In this document: piece by piece, positions 1 through 6,197 of the stretch
Layout: each line of letters starts with the position of its first letter
Numbering within the stretch: the first letter of the stretch is position 1
Source of the DNA: a virus
DNA length: 36,841 bases
Direction: 5' to 3' (one strand)
IMG/VR virus record: IMGVR_UViG_3300037502_004173
Span: 1 to 36,841 of that record
The notes under the pieces: generated by a model
What the model was told of the DNA's origin: nothing
What the model saw: the letters and a program-made list of their open reading frames with translations, nothing else
The model's database searches: none
Position numbers and translations under genes: made by a program

Positions 1-1374
1 ATGGCAGAAATATCAGTACCCAGACTAAGTGATAAAGCACTGCTTAAAATTTTTATTGATGAAACTCTAATGCGGCATAGTGAGCTAGGGTTAACCGATA
101 AAGCTACAGTTGCATTTGGTATTGGAGCAAACAGTTTTACAGTCGATATTAATGGTGGAGGGCTTCAACCTCTCCTCAACAAACTGTTAGAAGACGACAG
201 CTTCGGAACTAAAATTCATGTAATTAATATTCGAGACGTTGGATTAAGTCAGCACTTCGTTGTTTCCTATAAACGCAGCGCGATTTCTTTCATTGATACC
301 TTCGTTACTCCGACTCAAGAGGTACCAGTTCAAGCGCTCTCTATAGGCTTTTATCTCAATAAACTCATTTTGGCGAATGCCGAAGCGTATATGTCACCAA
401 ATGCTGAACAACGGTACGATATTGCTTCTGCTCATCATGATGTACTCACTCGGCTTGAGGGGTTTAGCGCTGAGCTTATAGAAAAACAAGTTCAACAGGT
501 TCAAAAGCTCGAGAATGACAAACAAAGATTTCTTGATGAGCGTGGTGCTGAATTCGCAGAGAAAGTGAATGCTCAAGACGAAGCTTATACAAAAAAGCTT
601 GAAGACTTAGAGGCGAAATATCAAAAAAGAAGCGAAGAGTTAGATGAACGACAGCAAAAAATTGATGATGCTGACAACACCACCGCTCGCCGCAAAACCA
701 CGACTCGAACTCTCGAAGAAGCGCAAGAAAGAGCGCGTAAATTCAGCTTTTCCAGTAATGTTGAAAGCAGAACTTTTGCTGCGCTTATTTTAGGTGTTTT
801 ATTAGCTGTTTTGGGTGGAGGAATAGCTTTTTCGGCTTCGACACAGTTGGAGTCCAAACAGAACCAGTACAGCAGCTACTTAGCAAGCAAGGCAAATAAA
901 GAAGAGCCTAGCGAAATGAATCTCGTTGCTGATGATATGGCAAAACAACATATCTATTTTCTCTATTTGCGGATTTTACTGGGTAGTGCCTTAACGATTT
1001 CATCGATCATTTACCTTATTCGTTGGTTTAACTCTTGGGCGAACCGTATTGCACAGCAAGAGCTTGATAACCAAATGTTTATTCGGGATCTTAATAGGGC
1101 TCAACTTGCAGTAGAAATGTCATTAGAATGGAATGAGAAGAAAGATGGTGAGATTCCACCAAGATTGCTATCTTCTTTGACTGAAGGATTATTCCAGCCT
1201 CAAAATTCGCCTCAGCAAGAATTGCTTCATCCTGCGGAACAGATAGCCGCGGCAATACTTCGAACATCAGATAAAGTCACTTTGCCATTAGGTGGTAGTG
1301 TTATCGAAACTTCAGGCAAGAAAATTAACAAAGCAAAGCCTTTTAACGTCGATGGTGACAATGCTAGAAGCTAG
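1..1374 (+). CDS. Membrane-anchored coiled-coil protein, function unknown
   Basis: I do not recognise a family. The 457-residue product has a globular N-terminal part (about 1-150), a long charged coiled coil rich in Glu/Lys/Gln (about 155-250), and two hydrophobic segments (about 257-280 and 319-341) separated by roughly 40 polar residues, then a soluble tail. It has no N-terminal signal, so the long N-terminal part and the tail are probably cytoplasmic, with a hairpin in the inner membrane. The ATG is the first base of the window, so an upstream start cannot be excluded. A terminator-like hairpin follows shortly after. If the window is circular, this gene directly follows the channel gene that ends at the last base. 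It could be a lysogenic-conversion or defence protein, but nothing in the sequence proves that. Confidence 0.7.
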   Translation: MAEISVPRLSDKALLKIFIDETLMRHSELGLTDKATVAFGIGANSFTVDINGGGLQPLLNKLLEDDSFGTKIHVINIRDVGLSQHFVVSYKRSAISFIDTFVTPTQEVPVQALSIGFYLNKLILANAEAYMSPNAEQRYDIASAHHDVLTRLEGFSAELIEKQVQQVQKLENDKQRFLDERGAEFAEKVNAQDEAYTKKLEDLEAKYQKRSEELDERQQKIDDADNTTARRKTTTRTLEEAQERARKFSFSSNVESRTFAALILGVLLAVLGGGIAFSASTQLESKQNQYSSYLASKANKEEPSEMNLVADDMAKQHIYFLYLRILLGSALTISSIIYLIRWFNSWANRIAQQELDNQMFIRDLNRAQLAVEMSLEWNEKKDGEIPPRLLSSLTEGLFQPQNSPQQELLHPAEQIAAAILRTSDKVTLPLGGSVIETSGKKINKAKPFNVDGDNARS

Positions 1375-1395
1375 TGTTCGACAGTAACTCGGAAT

Positions 1396-1421
1396 GACAA
1401 AAGGAGGGGAACTCCCCTCCT
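1396..1421 (-). terminator. Terminator of the leftward early operon
   Basis: A perfect 8-bp stem (AGGAGGGG, loop AACT, CCCCTCCT) lies at 1402-1421. Read on the minus strand it is followed by TTTTGTC. It overlaps the stop codon of the last minus-strand gene, and could also stop rightward transcription from the gene ending at 1374. Confidence 0.75.
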
Positions 1422-1638
1422 AAACCACCATTTCAGCGGGTAACATCCCGCGTTCGACAGCCCACTCAACCACTTTATGGTAAGGGCGCATTCCACGCTT
1501 TTCCTTAACAGGTTTTGGAAAGCCTAGCTTATCTGTCCAGCGCCAAAGCGTCGGTTGGCTGATCTCAAACTTCTCTTTGATCTCTCTGTCCGAGATAAGT
1601 ACGCGAGGCAGGTTGGTATTGTTTGTTGGATTACTCAT
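1420..1638 (-). CDS. Small helix-turn-helix regulator, AlpA/excisionase-like
   Basis: The 72-residue protein has an N-terminal winged-helix/MerR-type DNA-binding pattern. Residues about 14-40 (ISDREIKEKFEISQPTLWRW) look like the recognition helix region of AlpA-type phage regulators, and a basic segment with KRGMRPYHK follows. It is the last gene of the leftward early operon. In temperate phages such proteins act as excisionase or transcription regulators; here either is possible and the integrase is far away. The start is set by the leader AGGAACTGTGCAATGAG, a motif shared with several other early genes. Confidence 0.7.
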   Translation of the reverse strand: MSNPTNNTNLPRVLISDREIKEKFEISQPTLWRWTDKLGFPKPVKEKRGMRPYHKVVEWAVERGMLPAEMVV

Positions 1639-1650
1639 TGCACAGTTCCT
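1634..1650 (-). repeat. Early leader motif, copy a (at gene start)
   Basis: Reads AGGAACTGTGCAATGAG on the minus strand. Its ATG is the start of the helix-turn-helix gene, and AGGA is a usable ribosome binding site. Confidence 0.6.
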
Positions 1651-1677
1651 TTCTTAGCTATGGGATTTGGCCGCTGG

Positions 1678-1914
1678 TCAGTTCGGCATATCCGCAATTG
1701 GGTTGCGGTGTTGGTTTCGGTTAAACAAGCGTCGAATCAGATAACTACGAACGATCGACACAATGGTAAAGAAGACGCCAATTAACAGGTTGTCGGTAAG
1801 GGGGAGGTGAACGCCAAAGAACGGGAAGATAGCCAACTGGCCGCATAGCACTAAAACATAACCGATCACCACATTCACCACACTTTCAATAAAACTTTGC
1901 TGCTTACTCTGCAT
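1678..1914 (-). CDS. Small two-TM phage membrane protein (DUF7220-like)
   Basis: I start it at the internal ATG giving MQSKQQSFIES, because AAGGGAAA lies just upstream and an upstream start would run deep into the neighbouring gene. The 78-residue product has two hydrophobic stretches: VVNVVIGYVLVLCGQLAIFP, then LLIGVFFTIVSIVRSYLIRR. The pattern 'SFIES-VNV-IGY...NLLIGV-FT-VSI-RSY-IRR-FN' is one I associate with a small family found in prophage early regions (DUF7220). Its role is unknown. It is a member of the leftward early operon. Confidence 0.7.
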   Translation of the reverse strand: MQSKQQSFIESVVNVVIGYVLVLCGQLAIFPFFGVHLPLTDNLLIGVFFTIVSIVRSYLIRRLFNRNQHRNPIADMPN

Positions 1915-1924
1915 TGCGTTTCCC

Positions 1925-2296
1925 TTAGCCCACTGGCTGATAAATCCGAACCCGGTTGTTTGTGTGCCAACAATCGGCGTCTCCTTTAAATAAACCGCCA
2001 TCGCTTAGCTTGGCACATCCTTCTGGGAGCTGTTCTCCGCACTTACGGCATTTCCCCAGTTGCGTTTCAATCACTGGAATTTCGCTATAGACACGGTGGA
2101 TCAGTGACTGAAGTGCTTCTTCCTGTGTATAGGGTTCAGCGGGATAGGCGAAGAACTGACAGATTTTCTCTAACTTCGCCTGTTCCTGAGGGTTTAGAGA
2201 TACGCGCATATCATGGTTGTTGTTGGCTTTACGCTTATCTCTACATCTTTGAGCGCGCTTTGCGTTTTGCTTACGTTTACGCTCTTCAGGTGTCAT
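1925..2296 (-). CDS. Basic early protein with a Cys cluster, function unknown
   Basis: The 123-residue product starts with a very basic stretch (KRKQNAKRAQRCRDKRKA), followed by a helical middle and a C-terminal pair CRKCGEQLPEGC with a further Cys-His (CWH), which could bind zinc. The architecture resembles small phage proteins that bind nucleic acid, but I cannot name it. Its ATG overlaps the stop of the preceding gene by four bases (ATGA), so the two are probably translationally coupled. Confidence 0.7.
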   Translation of the reverse strand: MTPEERKRKQNAKRAQRCRDKRKANNNHDMRVSLNPQEQAKLEKICQFFAYPAEPYTQEEALQSLIHRVYSEIPVIETQLGKCRKCGEQLPEGCAKLSDGGLFKGDADCWHTNNRVRIYQPVG

Positions 2297-2535
2297 TTTG
2301 TTTTGCTCTTTCTAGTTCGCCTTGGCTTCTTAGGTGAGAGCATCTGTTTAGCTCTGGCTAGGCATTCATCGAACACCTTGCCCTTGGCAAAACCAGCAGT
2401 GTTACGATAGTGGTCGATTCCGCGCTCAATGGCGCGTTTGATGTCGAGTTCTTCATGGCCGTCGTTCTCGAGAGCTGTGGTCATATGTTTGGCGATAAAT
2501 GCCTCTTGGCTGTTTCGGTAAGTTAAAGTACTCAT
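2293..2535 (-). CDS. Small helical early protein, function unknown
   Basis: This is an 80-residue, mostly helical protein with a lysine/arginine-rich C-terminus (KKPRRTRKSKTK), which suggests contact with nucleic acid. I recognise no family. It is coupled to the next gene by a 4-base overlap. The start lies in a variant of the early leader motif (AGGAACTTAGTGTAATGAG), with AGGA as the likely ribosome binding site. Confidence 0.65.
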   Translation of the reverse strand: MSTLTYRNSQEAFIAKHMTTALENDGHEELDIKRAIERGIDHYRNTAGFAKGKVFDECLARAKQMLSPKKPRRTRKSKTK

Positions 2536-2549
2536 TACACTAAGTTCCT
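2531..2549 (-). repeat. Early leader motif, copy b (at gene start)
   Basis: Reads AGGAACTTAGTGTAATGAG on the minus strand. It is a diverged copy in which TGTGCAATGAG has become AGTGTAATGAG. Its ATG starts the 80-residue gene. Confidence 0.5.
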
Positions 2550-2642
2550 ATTGCTTGTGGGTGAATACCCGCAATCAGCCTAAGATCTTGATATTGGTGG
2601 TCAGCCAGAGATATACTGATTGCGAGGTTTGGTTATCTAAGT

Positions 2643-2659
2643 CTCATTGCACAAAGAAC
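2643..2659 (-). repeat. Early leader motif, copy c (no gene attached)
   Basis: Reads GTTCTTTGTGCAATGAG on the minus strand. The ATG opens only a four-codon ORF (ATG AGA CTT AGA TAA). It is therefore either a leader peptide, a relic start of a lost gene, or a sign that the motif is not primarily a translation signal. Confidence 0.55.
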
Positions 2660-2660
2660 G

Positions 2661-2688
2661 CCCCTGTTGGTTTGGTCACCGATAGGGG
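2661..2688. terminator. Strong hairpin between early genes
   Basis: An 11-bp stem including two G-U pairs (CCCCTGTTGGT, loop TTGGTC, ACCGATAGGGG). On the plus strand it is followed by TTTTCTCTTTCT; on the minus strand only by the weaker CGTTCTTTG. It lies just after the stop of the minus-strand gene ending at 2699, so it may be an attenuator of the leftward operon, which then depends on antitermination. Confidence 0.55.
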
Positions 2689-2698
2689 TTTTCTCTTT

Positions 2699-2971
2699 CT
2701 AGTGGGGTAGCGTTCTCGCTTCCACTGCGGCTTGCAGGCTAACCAGCTGGCTGAATAGCTCTTGCGCCTTTTCAAAATCTTCTTCGTTTACGTGAATCTC
2801 CAGCCCTTTAAAGTCTTCAGCGCCTTCAAAGATGGAAGTCGCCGCGATACGAAGCGGGTCATCCTTACTTAGCTCTGCTGTCACTTCTTCAAACTGATGG
2901 CTGCACACATTGAGTAGTTGCAGGTTGTTCAGCAGTTGGTGGGTTTGTTCTAACGTCATTGTTTTCATCAT
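2699..2971 (-). CDS. Small acidic early protein, function unknown
   Basis: I start it at the tandem ATG ATG giving MMKTMTLEQTHQ. The longer frame begins inside the leader hairpin region and adds residues unlike the rest. The roughly 90-residue product is helical and acidic (NEEDFEKAQELFSQLVSLQAAVEA) with no recognisable domain. The start is reached through a three-codon mini-ORF (ATG AGA GCT TAA) whose stop overlaps the gene's ATG as TAATG. That mini-ORF itself begins at an early leader motif, suggesting coupled translation. Confidence 0.65.
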   Translation of the reverse strand: MMKTMTLEQTHQLLNNLQLLNVCSHQFEEVTAELSKDDPLRIAATSIFEGAEDFKGLEIHVNEEDFEKAQELFSQLVSLQAAVEARTLPH

Positions 2972-2977
2972 TAAGCT

Positions 2978-2994
2978 CTCATTGCACAAAGTTC
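2978..2994 (-). repeat. Early leader motif, copy d (opens a mini-ORF)
   Basis: Reads GAACTTTGTGCAATGAG on the minus strand. Its ATG opens the mini-ORF M-R-A-stop, which ends exactly on the start codon of the 90-residue gene. Confidence 0.6.
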
Positions 2995-3004
2995 TAGATA
3001 AGTC

Positions 3005-3021
3005 GCGGCTGGTCAGGCCGC
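3005..3021. repeat. Hairpin with the TGACCA-type motif
   Basis: GCGGCTGGTCAGGCCGC forms a 5-bp stem (GCGGC/GCCGC) around TGGTCAG. Related copies are TGGTGGTCAGCCA at 2595-2607, GGCTGGTCAGGCT at 3460-3472 and, in the opposite orientation, GTGGCTGACCACCAC at 5236-5250. All lie ahead of early genes. Confidence 0.45.
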
Positions 3022-3032
3022 GATTGCACAAA
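3022..3032 (-). repeat. Early leader motif, partial copy e
   Basis: Reads TTTGTGCAATC on the minus strand, adjoining the hairpin at 3005-3021. The ATG is lost (ATC). Confidence 0.4.
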
Positions 3033-3130
3033 TGTGATTAAAATCTTGGTTTATATATACTTACTAAGCAATGGGTTGCACTGTGCGTAAGTTGTTGATA
3101 TAAATCGTTATGAGTGTCCCTTGGGTGATG

Positions 3131-3145
3131 CTCGTTGCACAAAGT
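3131..3145 (-). repeat. Early leader motif, copy f (start codon lost)
   Basis: Reads ACTTTGTGCAACGAG on the minus strand: identical to the core motif except that ATG is ACG, with no ORF attached. This suggests selection on, or spread of, the motif apart from translation. Confidence 0.5.
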
Positions 3146-3149
3146 AAAT

Positions 3150-3186
3150 CCTAGATCTCGTGTCTAGGTGCGCTACTGAGGTAGCG
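3150..3186. other. Two adjacent small hairpins in an early intergenic region
   Basis: CCTAGA/TCTAGG (3150-3168, 7-base loop) and CGCTAC/GTAGCG (3171-3186, loop TGAG) lie directly downstream of the minus-strand gene that ends at 3190. Neither has a clear U-tract. They could be attenuation, processing or antitermination structures. Apart from these and leader copies e and f, I see no gene in 3032-3189. Confidence 0.45.
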
Positions 3187-3189
3187 AAC

Positions 3190-3417
3190 TTAAGTCGCTA
3201 GAGGTTTGGTCACTTCTAGCGGCTTTAACATATCTGGGGTATCAGAAAAGCCTCCAATCGAAATCAACTCAATATCCTGCTTAGTAACAAAGAACCTTAA
3301 CTTCTCGTTGTTTTCGGTTAGTAGGCAGATGCCGATATGTGAATCCCTTTCGGGTAAAACGCCATAGATTTCTGCCTTAACAAAACCCTTTGGGGTTCTT
3401 GGTGATTTAACATCCAT
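3190..3417 (-). CDS. First gene of the leftward early operon, function unknown
   Basis: A 75-residue protein with a compact beta-rich pattern (GFVKAEIYGVLPERDSHIGI, then KLRFFVTKQDIELISIGGF); it may be a small OB-like or single-stranded-DNA-binding-type fold, but this is a guess and I recognise no family. It has a good ribosome binding site (GGAGATAGGTA before the ATG). It is the promoter-proximal gene downstream of the operator-covered leftward promoter, so it should be expressed immediately on induction. Confidence 0.65.
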   Translation of the reverse strand: MDVKSPRTPKGFVKAEIYGVLPERDSHIGICLLTENNEKLRFFVTKQDIELISIGGFSDTPDMLKPLEVTKPLAT

Positions 3418-3485
3418 TACCTATCTCCAAATTAACGCTAGTCGCTCCCTAAGGAGGGCGGCTGGTCAGGCTTACTAACTTATGA

Positions 3486-3498
3486 ACACTAATTGTGT
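3486..3498. promoter_or_regulatory. Repressor operator, left site 1
   Basis: ACACTAATTGTGT matches the palindrome ACAC-N5-GTGT. It lies in the transcribed leader of the leftward operon. Confidence 0.7.
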
Positions 3499-3522
3499 TT
3501 GCTAGGTTGTCTCGATAGAAAT

Positions 3523-3552
3523 AAAATACACAAAACGTGTTTGATGTGTCAA
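3523..3552 (-). promoter_or_regulatory. Leftward early promoter (PL-like)
   Basis: On the minus strand: TTGACA (3547-3552), an 18-bp spacer and TATTTT (3523-3528). The -35 is a perfect consensus match. Left operator 2 lies in the spacer and left operator 3 overlaps the -35, so repressor binding should block polymerase. Confidence 0.7.
3528..3540. promoter_or_regulatory. Repressor operator, left site 2
   Basis: ACACAAAACGTGT, lying between the -35 and -10 of the leftward promoter. Confidence 0.8.
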
Positions 3553-3564
3553 CACGTTTTGTGT
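3552..3564. promoter_or_regulatory. Repressor operator, left site 3
   Basis: ACACGTTTTGTGT, 24 bp centre-to-centre from left site 2. It is identical to the right-hand site at 4358-4370. Confidence 0.8.
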
Positions 3565-3582
3565 TCGTTTTTGCGTCAGATA

Positions 3583-3613
3583 TAAAAAAACCGCCTAAAG
3601 TTAGGCGGTTTTA
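3583..3613. terminator. Bidirectional terminator after the repressor gene
   Basis: A 10-bp stem AACCGCCTAA/TTAGGCGGTT with a 2-base loop (AG) and an A-run on its left, which is a U-run on the minus strand. It ends repressor transcription before the leftward promoter region. Confidence 0.85.
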
Positions 3614-3635
3614 TGAAAAAAGCTGCTTGTCTTTT

Positions 3636-4304
3636 CTATATGAGTCTTAGTCTTGCTTCTACGACGACACCGATGATCTTGCAGTTACCGTTGATAGGAA
3701 TCATTTTATAGTTTTCGTTTAGTGGCTTTAAATAGTCCTGACCACCATCAGTTACAAACTTCTTAAACGTTGCTTCATTAACGTCTGTTAACTTCGCTAC
3801 AACTAAAGAACCATTACAATGTTCTTTCTCTGTATCGACCAGAACAAGAGTTCCTTCAGGGACACTGACGCCAGATAAGCTAGTCATCGAATCACCTTGA
3901 ACTTTTAACCAAAAGCTACGCTTCGATGTTTTAACTGTTGCTTCATACCATTCGTCTATTTCATCTAGGGCGTATGCCTCACAAGCTTCAGTCCATTGAC
4001 CTGCTTGTACAGAACTCAAAAGAGGGAATGAGCTTTGAAGCCTAGGCTGAATATCTATTTCATGTACATTTGGAATTAAGTCGATTTCTGAGGAATCGAA
4101 TAGGATTTCATAAGGTTTGATATTTAATACGGAGGCAATAATTTCAGCATCATCTAAATTGATACTTCTCACCCCAGCTTCATAATTACCAATACGAGAT
4201 GCGCCCCAGCCGCATTTCTCAGCTAGGGTCTTTTGGCTTATGCCTTGGGCTTCTCGGAATCGCTTTAAACGCGACCCCACTTCTTGTTTTTTACTCATAT
4301 CCAT
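3636..4304 (-). CDS. Phage repressor, CI/LexA type (HTH plus S24 peptidase)
   Basis: The 222-residue protein has an N-terminal XRE helix-turn-helix (about 11-65; SQKTLAEKCGWGASRIGNYE) and a C-terminal S24 self-cleavage domain: likely cleavage site A101-G102 (VQAGQW), Ser139 (GDSM) and Lys171 (VAKLTD). It therefore should bind the ACAC-N5-GTGT operators, silence both early promoters, and be inactivated by RecA-stimulated cleavage during the SOS response. It is transcribed opposite to the Cro-like gene. The start could be M1 or M3; neither has a clear ribosome binding site, so a leaderless or near-leaderless message is possible. Confidence 0.92.
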   Translation of the reverse strand: MDMSKKQEVGSRLKRFREAQGISQKTLAEKCGWGASRIGNYEAGVRSINLDDAEIIASVLNIKPYEILFDSSEIDLIPNVHEIDIQPRLQSSFPLLSSVQAGQWTEACEAYALDEIDEWYEATVKTSKRSFWLKVQGDSMTSLSGVSVPEGTLVLVDTEKEHCNGSLVVAKLTDVNEATFKKFVTDGGQDYLKPLNENYKMIPINGNCKIIGVVVEARLRLI

Positions 4305-4310
4305 AAATTA

Positions 4311-4323
4311 ACACGCTCTGTGT
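4311..4323. promoter_or_regulatory. Repressor operator, right site 1
   Basis: ACACGCTCTGTGT, ending only a few bases upstream of the repressor start codon. It is well placed for autorepression. Confidence 0.7.
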
Positions 4324-4334
4324 GTGCTGTAAGC

Positions 4335-4347
4335 ACACGAATTGTGT
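4335..4347. promoter_or_regulatory. Repressor operator, right site 2
   Basis: ACACGAATTGTGT, 24 bp from right site 1 and 23 bp from right site 3. That spacing puts the three dimers on nearly the same helix face. Confidence 0.8.
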
Positions 4348-4375
4348 TTACTGTTAAACACGTTTTGTGTATTCT
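4347..4375 (+). promoter_or_regulatory. Rightward early promoter (PR-like)
   Basis: A candidate -35 TTTACT (4347-4352), 17-bp spacer and -10 TATTCT (4370-4375), each matching consensus at four of six bases. Right operator 3 fills the spacer, and the Cro-like gene starts about 20 bp downstream. Confidence 0.6.
4358..4370. promoter_or_regulatory. Repressor operator, right site 3
   Basis: ACACGTTTTGTGT, identical to left site 3. It lies inside the candidate rightward promoter. Confidence 0.8.
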
Positions 4376-4394
4376 CTTTGGCGGAGGGCTAGCA

Positions 4395-4628
4395 ATGAAC
4401 AATATTTCATTATTTCGCAATCAAGCCAAAATCAGCCAATCGAAGTTAAGTCAGATGGTGGGAGTAACGCCTTCGACCATAGGTAACTACGAATCAGGGA
4501 TTCGAGCCATAAATATCAGTATGGGATGGAAAATCGTGAATGCATTTTCTTCTTTAGGCATTAAGTGTCAATTCACTGAAGTATTTCCAAATCCCTTAGA
4601 TTCAAAAAATAGCAAAACCCATTCTTAA
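4395..4628 (+). CDS. Cro-like helix-turn-helix regulator
   Basis: I start it at the ATG giving MNNISLFRNQAKIS, preceded by GGCGGAGGG; the longer frame would run through the operators. The 77-residue protein has one XRE-type helix-turn-helix (SQSKLSQMVGVTPSTIGNYESG, about residues 12-33) that resembles the repressor's own DNA-binding domain, including the IGNYE(A/S)G motif. It therefore probably recognises the same operators and acts as Cro. It is the first gene of the rightward early operon and diverges from the repressor. Confidence 0.85.
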   Translation: MNNISLFRNQAKISQSKLSQMVGVTPSTIGNYESGIRAINISMGWKIVNAFSSLGIKCQFTEVFPNPLDSKNSKTHS

Positions 4629-4674
4629 AAGGCTGATCAACAACATTCTGTACAAACAACCAGTAAGGAAAGTC

Positions 4675-5223
4675 ATGAACAACAGTTTTAAAAGCGTTAT
4701 GCGTAACGCGATAGAAAGTTGGCGAACGGAACTGAGCAAAGAGTGCATTGCTCACCGTGTCGCTAGCTTGTATCACAAACTCGATCTGGAACATGAAGTC
4801 GATGCTCAGCGTAAAGCGCTGCTCAAAGTGCCGGGTGCGGATGACAAGAACAACGCGCAGAACTTTTTCCGCTATGTCGAGCGCACGAGTGTAGAAGCCA
4901 AAGCCACAATGATGGATTTGTTACCCGCGGTACTTAAGGCCATGCCCGCCAAACGCGGGAGCGACATGCTTAACCAATTTCTCAACCCGCTTGGGTTCTC
5001 TGTCACTTGCATTGGTGCCAGTGATGCAAACCTTAGCCGCGATTTATTGCTGCACAACCACAACAAAGAAACTTCTGAAGCGTTTTGTGCGGTGATCTCT
5101 TTAGGTGAGAACGCGACCATCGACCAGCTGCGCGATGCGTACCGAGAAGTGCAGGAGGCGAAGGCATCTCACGCGCCGCTTCTTGAATACCTTGAATCGT
5201 TGATGGCCAAGAAAGCCGCCTGA
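4675..5223 (+). CDS. YdaT/CII-like early regulator
   Basis: The 182-residue protein contains a segment (about 57-95: DDKNNAQNFFRYVERTSVEA, then LLPAVLKAMPAKR) that resembles the pattern in YdaT of the Rac prophage, NNQQN-(x)-W/Y-(x)-LIPAILAILP. YdaT-family proteins are reported as CII-like transcription activators of lambdoid prophages encoded just after Cro/YdaS, which is exactly this position. An acidic C-terminal helical part follows. The ribosome binding site AAGGAAAG is good. Its binding target here is not known; the assignment rests on remembered similarity and synteny. Confidence 0.6.
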   Translation: MNNSFKSVMRNAIESWRTELSKECIAHRVASLYHKLDLEHEVDAQRKALLKVPGADDKNNAQNFFRYVERTSVEAKATMMDLLPAVLKAMPAKRGSDMLNQFLNPLGFSVTCIGASDANLSRDLLLHNHNKETSEAFCAVISLGENATIDQLRDAYREVQEAKASHAPLLEYLESLMAKKAA

Positions 5224-5235
5224 TTTAAACGCGTC

Positions 5236-5250
5236 GTGGCTGACCACCAC
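5236..5250 (+). repeat. TGACCA-type motif ahead of the 43-residue gene
   Basis: GTGGCTGACCACCAC is the plus-strand counterpart of the motif found at 2595, 3007 and 3460 on the other arm. Confidence 0.4.
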
Positions 5251-5271
5251 AGAACACGCATCTAACTAGGA

Positions 5272-5288
5272 GAACTTTGTGCAATGAG
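5272..5288 (+). repeat. Early leader motif, copy g (at gene start, plus strand)
   Basis: GAACTTTGTGCAATGAG is identical over 17 bases to minus-strand copy d. It is preceded by AGGA, and its ATG starts the 43-residue gene. The motif thus occurs on both divergent early arms. Confidence 0.65.
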
Positions 5289-5415
5289 TCTTAGCTTACA
5301 GAACTATCACGGCTGCCTGATTTGGGTGGCCAATAACGGTGTGTGTCGTTTCGTCGTATCACGGACTAAAGCGATGGAAATCTTTGAATCAATGAAAGCG
5401 GGGACGGCGGTGTGA
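5284..5415 (+). CDS. Small early ORF upstream of the replication gene
   Basis: A 43-residue ORF begins at a leader-motif ATG with AGGAGAAC as ribosome binding site. Its sequence (MSLSLQNYHGCLIWVANNGV at the start) has no family I recognise. The stop overlaps the GTG start of the replication gene (GTGTGA), so it probably couples translation into that gene. The motif, good spacing and overlap together make it likely to be real. Confidence 0.6.
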   Translation: MSLSLQNYHGCLIWVANNGVCRFVVSRTKAMEIFESMKAGTAV

Positions 5416-6197
5416 TTGAGTATTTGGATAGACCCATCGCTTTTCATCGATCGTTTGTGAAGATGGGGATTGGTATCACGGGCGCATTAATGCTTAGCCA
5501 GAGTATTTACTGGAGCCGAAGAACGAACGCTTCTGGATGGTTTTACAAAACTCAGGAAGAGTGGCAAGACGAAACGGGCATGACTCGAAGAGAGCTTGAT
5601 ACTGCGCGTAAAAAGCTGCGTCAGTTAGGTATTTTGGAAGAGAAAAAACAAGGTGTTCCTTGCCGAGTTTTCTACCGCATTAATGAGCCAAACTTGATTG
5701 CACAAATGGAGCAAACTGGTTTGGCGGAATGCGCCAAACTAGAACGTACAAATGCGCCAAGCAGTGCTGTACAAATCAGCCAAACTAAAACAGAGACTAC
5801 ACAGAGATTACCAGAGACTACTACAGAAAAAGTAAACAAAAAGTCTCCCATCACGGGTAGCTTGGTTTCTGAGGAGCACATTCCAGCCATGCTCGATCAC
5901 GATGCTTGGGCTGAGTACCTGGCATTCCGTAAGCGAATCAAAAAGCCTTTCAAAACTGAGCGGGGCGAGCGAACCAAAATGCTCGATTTGCTCAAGCTCT
6001 CCCAGAACGTGGTGAGCATGCAGCGCCAAATCATTACGCAATCCATCGACAACGAGTGGCAAGGGTTGTTTAACCTCAAATCGCCCTCGCCAAACTCAAA
6101 GTTAATTCCGGTGGAGCAGTTTTCTGACCAAACCAACCCTGATGATTACGGACCACCTCAGTGGTTCAAAGACCGCCAAGACGGAGGTGACCAATGA
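5412..6197 (+). CDS. Phage replication initiator, O-like (winged helix)
   Basis: The 261-residue protein starts at GTG, overlapping the previous stop by four bases. The N-terminal third (about 1-95) is a winged-helix module (ALMLSQSIYWSRRTNASGWF, then TGMTRRELDTARKKLRQLGI), as in phage replisome organisers. A low-complexity Thr/Gln linker follows (about 118-145), then a C-terminal segment with the pattern RQIITQSIDNEWQGLFNLK that is usual at the end of DnaT/O-type proteins and is thought to contact the helicase or its loader. It should bind the phage origin and recruit the helicase with the next gene's product. The linker region is AT-rich and could contain the origin, but I see no clear iterons. 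Confidence 0.75.
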   Translation: MIEYLDRPIAFHRSFVKMGIGITGALMLSQSIYWSRRTNASGWFYKTQEEWQDETGMTRRELDTARKKLRQLGILEEKKQGVPCRVFYRINEPNLIAQMEQTGLAECAKLERTNAPSSAVQISQTKTETTQRLPETTTEKVNKKSPITGSLVSEEHIPAMLDHDAWAEYLAFRKRIKKPFKTERGERTKMLDLLKLSQNVVSMQRQIITQSIDNEWQGLFNLKSPSPNSKLIPVEQFSDQTNPDDYGPPQWFKDRQDGGDQ

